Positions 61,141 through 64,000 of a stretch of 64,000 nt of DNA are shown piece after piece; position 1 is the first letter of the stretch; each line of letters opens with the position of its first letter. The position numbers were made by a program, and so were the translations under genes. The notes under the pieces are model-generated. The model worked only from the letters and a program-made list of their open reading frames with translations. It made no database searches and was not told the DNA's origin. The stretch is from Stichopus chloronotus (lineage: Eukaryota > Echinodermata > Holothuroidea > Aspidochirotida > Stichopodidae), in the NCBI GenBank assembly GCA_021234535.1, contig CM037830.1:4686170-4750169 (forward strand), in the 5' to 3' direction.

Positions 61141-64000
61141 AGAATACTTGAGGGGAAAGAATCATCTCTTTATAAATATAAAAGGGAGGATCAGAGACAG
61201 TAATGACCTAAGGTGATATATCATAGTATGTTTTATTGATTAACATGAAATATTTTAACAGGCTTGTACAAACAATGTGCTGATACTCTTATATCGACAT
61301 CCTAAGCAGATTCCTTTCTTTACAGCATATTGGAAAGAAAACACATCTCAGTAGTGAGTCACCTGCATGTGTGTAGTCTTTTACTAGGTTTTAGTGCACA
61401 GCTCGACTCCAGTTGTGCAAGTGGAAAATTATGACGATATACAGCAGTTCCAGAATTTTTACCAAACTTTAATTTCTCATGCAGAAGTCCCTCCAACATA
61501 TGAATCTCTCTTGCAAGTTATTACTCTGAATGTAGAGAATAAGGTTTTGTTTTTGTCACATAAATTGGATTTGCTTCTACAATAGCATTTGGATGTTACC
61601 TCAGGCAGAATGTGTTGTCCCAAATACCTGTTGCTTGAAATGTAACATTTTCTCAAAATGTTTCCATGCTGGATAAGATGATGCAATGTCTTTGTTTTAA
61701 TACACTTTGTGTACTATAGATGGTTCGATAATGAAAAGATGTGGACAACGTTGTTCTTAAAACATTGGTCAACAGTTTAAGGTTTAAGAGTCTCTTAAAT
61801 GGTTTCTCCTGTCCTGTGCCTCTCTTATCCCTCCCCCACTAGTTCCTCTGCATTTTTGTGTTAATGAAAGTTTCACACTGCACTTCTGGCAAACCTGTGC
61901 TCAACTGTTACTGTTAGAATATCTCTTCAAATAAAATAGCAACGTAGGAACGTATTTTCTGTTTCCTCTTTGACTTCTCAATTTATATAAACGTAAATCT
62001 TTGGTATGAACTGCCCTGGTTATGGTTTAGTAGATGAACCATCCATATGACAATAATGCCAGTCTTGTCATCTGAGTCATTACCCTGTTGTGGCAGTGGT
62101 TTACGAGATTTGATTCATGCTGTCAGCTCTCCATGAAGCTACCACTGAATTGTTTACAACATGGAAATGTGAACAGAGACGACAAGTTTGAACATTGCAA
62201 ATGTTCATGTCTTGAGAAAAAAGTCACACAGTATTCTTTGAAGATGTTTTTATCCTACCACCAATTACAGCATCATTTTGATAAGAAAGGATGTTGCTAC
62301 TAGTAAAGATGTTGCTCTCCCAGGAGTCCACTTCAAAAAGGTGAGATGAAAATGATTTGAAAAGGTTTGGTAAGTTGTAATGACAGAAAGACTTGACCCT
62401 GCTACATTAAATAAAGACTGGTTTGGTTTGAAGGAGAACAAATTTTATCTATTTTTGCATTAAATGAGATATGTGTCCTGCTTGTAAAAGTTGGTCACCT
62501 TTAGGGCGATAATATTGCCCTAATGTCTGTGAACACTAGAAGGGTGAGTGATGTGTGAAGGGGAGGGGATATTAGACGAATGGTTCGGAGTCTGATGTGA
62601 GACTTCTGTCTGCACATGTCTTGATTTTTATCAAATTGGCAGTCAGTTGCATTGTAAAATAAATTGCATGAATCTATTCATGAAGTCATGAAACTGCAGG
62701 TATGTAAAGTTACATATGGCTTTTCTGATTCTATAAAAGTATAGAGTAGCACTCCACGTGATGGTGTGAGGGGAGATTACAAATTTGAACTGCCGTAGCC
62801 AGTGAAGTAGTAGTGAAGCAGAAACACGCATATTAGTCAATATAGGCAGAGATTCTGCCATGTTGTAACCATCCTTCCATATCACTGACTGTTTGAATGT
62901 CCAAATATCTGTATTTTCCCTTGTCTTTACATGAGTGGGCAACTAAATTGATTTGATTATGGTATTTGCTTGTGTCAATCGGAGACATTTATACCCAAGA
63001 GAGCTGTGACCTACTTAGTGAAGACGTGTAAATTTAAATTACCCTGAGGTTGTCCTTCATGTTCCAATTTAGCAGACGAGATCCAAGCTTAGGCGGAAAT
63101 GGCAAAGGCTTCATCTCCACGGTAGCAGAAGCGAGCCTGCCTTTTATTCTTTGTTTTTTTTCTTCTTTTGCCTTTCTCTCCTTTTCATTTGGCTCGGTTA
63201 AAAATTTGATTGAAAAGCAGCAAAACACCAGATATTGATTTTATGTAGAATTGTGTTGTATTGCACAAGCTTGTATCTATGATACAATGATAGAGTCATC
63301 AGTATTGGATGACCATTGCCATTCTTTTTTCCTGTTCATAAACACATTTATGTTTTAATACATTGCTTCTAGTATGTTGCAGCTATGTTTTCATCTCTTC
63401 AATTATATGCTGTACCTTATGGTATGGTAGCAGCGGCGTAGCGACTGGGAAGAGCACGACACGATTGTGCCCTGGGTGTCCCCGGGGTGTCCCTGTGGGC
63501 CGAGAATCAGGGAGTCGCAACTGTGTTAGAGCCCATAGCATAACACAACTAATGCGTTTCCAGTCATTTGGAAGTGACTTAAACGTTGTCTAAATAATTG
63601 GATGGTATACTGCTTGTACACTTTGTGTGAGTGAGTTGCATTTATCTGAAATGTGATAAATAAAATTTGCAGCTATAATTTTATTGAACAGTGAGCTGTA
63701 ATCACCCGTTCATGTGAAATTAAATTATCGCAAGTACTATGATGAAATGTTGATGGAATTTAATCAAGCTGGTTTCATCATTTTATCTTGAGAGTCCACT
63801 TAAACCTTGACATTTACTGAAATTGAGCATTCATGACTTTTGACACTGGAATGGGTTTGTAAACTTTGTGTTGCCAGTATTTCAAGATTTGCATGATATC
63901 TTCTGGATGTAAGGGCTCACATAATTTCTCAGTGTAGTTCAGTCTGTGTGGATTTAATTGTGAGATTCTTGAAGTGACAAGCAGTGAAATTGGTTAAGCA

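Larger units (their letters stand above)
46313..64000 (+). other. Non-coding DNA downstream of the second PMCA exon, probably intron
   Basis: The gtaatt donor at 46313 opens an intron whose acceptor was not found in the remaining 17.7 kb. No sequence resembling the next PMCA block was recognised by eye, so the intron probably continues beyond the right edge. The stretch holds several repeats, listed separately, between 50.9 and 61.1 kb. The 165-codon open frame on the minus strand at 56370-56867 shows no motif. From 46.3 to 50.9, 51.3 to 55.2, 58.3 to 60.1 and 61.6 to 64.0 kb I see nothing definable. A small GC-richer patch near 63430-63540 has no clear identity. Confidence 0.65.

Overview
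The window looks like AT-rich animal genomic DNA that lies mostly, perhaps entirely, inside one very large gene. Two short exons, both on the + strand, can be recognised with confidence: 30695-30925 and 46187-46312. They encode adjoining parts of a plasma-membrane Ca2+-transporting P-type ATPase (PMCA, ATP2B family): the second transmembrane helix, the first part of the actuator domain, and the actuator TGES loop. The intron between them is 15,261 bp. No other PMCA exon could be found by eye, so about 30 kb upstream and about 18 kb downstream read as further intron or as sequence of unknown status. There is no sign of prokaryotic gene organisation: no tightly packed ORFs, operons or ribosome binding sites.

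The organism cannot be named from what is visible. Long introns, canonical GT-AG splice sites, many short dispersed repeats, minisatellites and homopolymer runs fit a metazoan. My guess is a marine invertebrate, from the PMCA sequence and the style of the repeats, but this is an inference with low confidence.

Layout. 1-17.5 kb: mostly featureless AT-rich DNA with small tandem duplications (5.4 kb, 12.9 kb) and two weak exon-like ORFs (6.1 kb, 13.1 kb). 17.5-27 kb: a cluster of six copies of one foldback (MITE-like) repeat family. 27-30.7 kb: nothing recognised. 30.7 kb: first PMCA exon. 30.9-46.2 kb: the long intron, carrying a second dispersed family (34.9 and 35.4 kb), a TGTGTGCACAC array (34.7 kb), a degenerate family in both orientations (37-39.3 kb), units of about 147 bp (42.6-43.1 kb), a minisatellite with a 24-28 bp unit (44.8 kb) and a seventh foldback copy with almost identical arms just upstream of the second exon. 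46.3-64 kb: a palindrome-headed repeat (50.9 kb), a GATATC-rich array interrupted by a probable inverted-repeat insertion (55.2-56.2 kb), a minisatellite with a unit of about 43 bp (57.65-58.29 kb), a third copy of the second dispersed family (60.1 kb) and a G-rich tract (61.1 kb).

I found no convincing new multi-gene system. The most notable signals are the foldback family, whose arms carry a strong 5' splice-site-like motif, and its youngest-looking copy only 194 bp from a coding exon.
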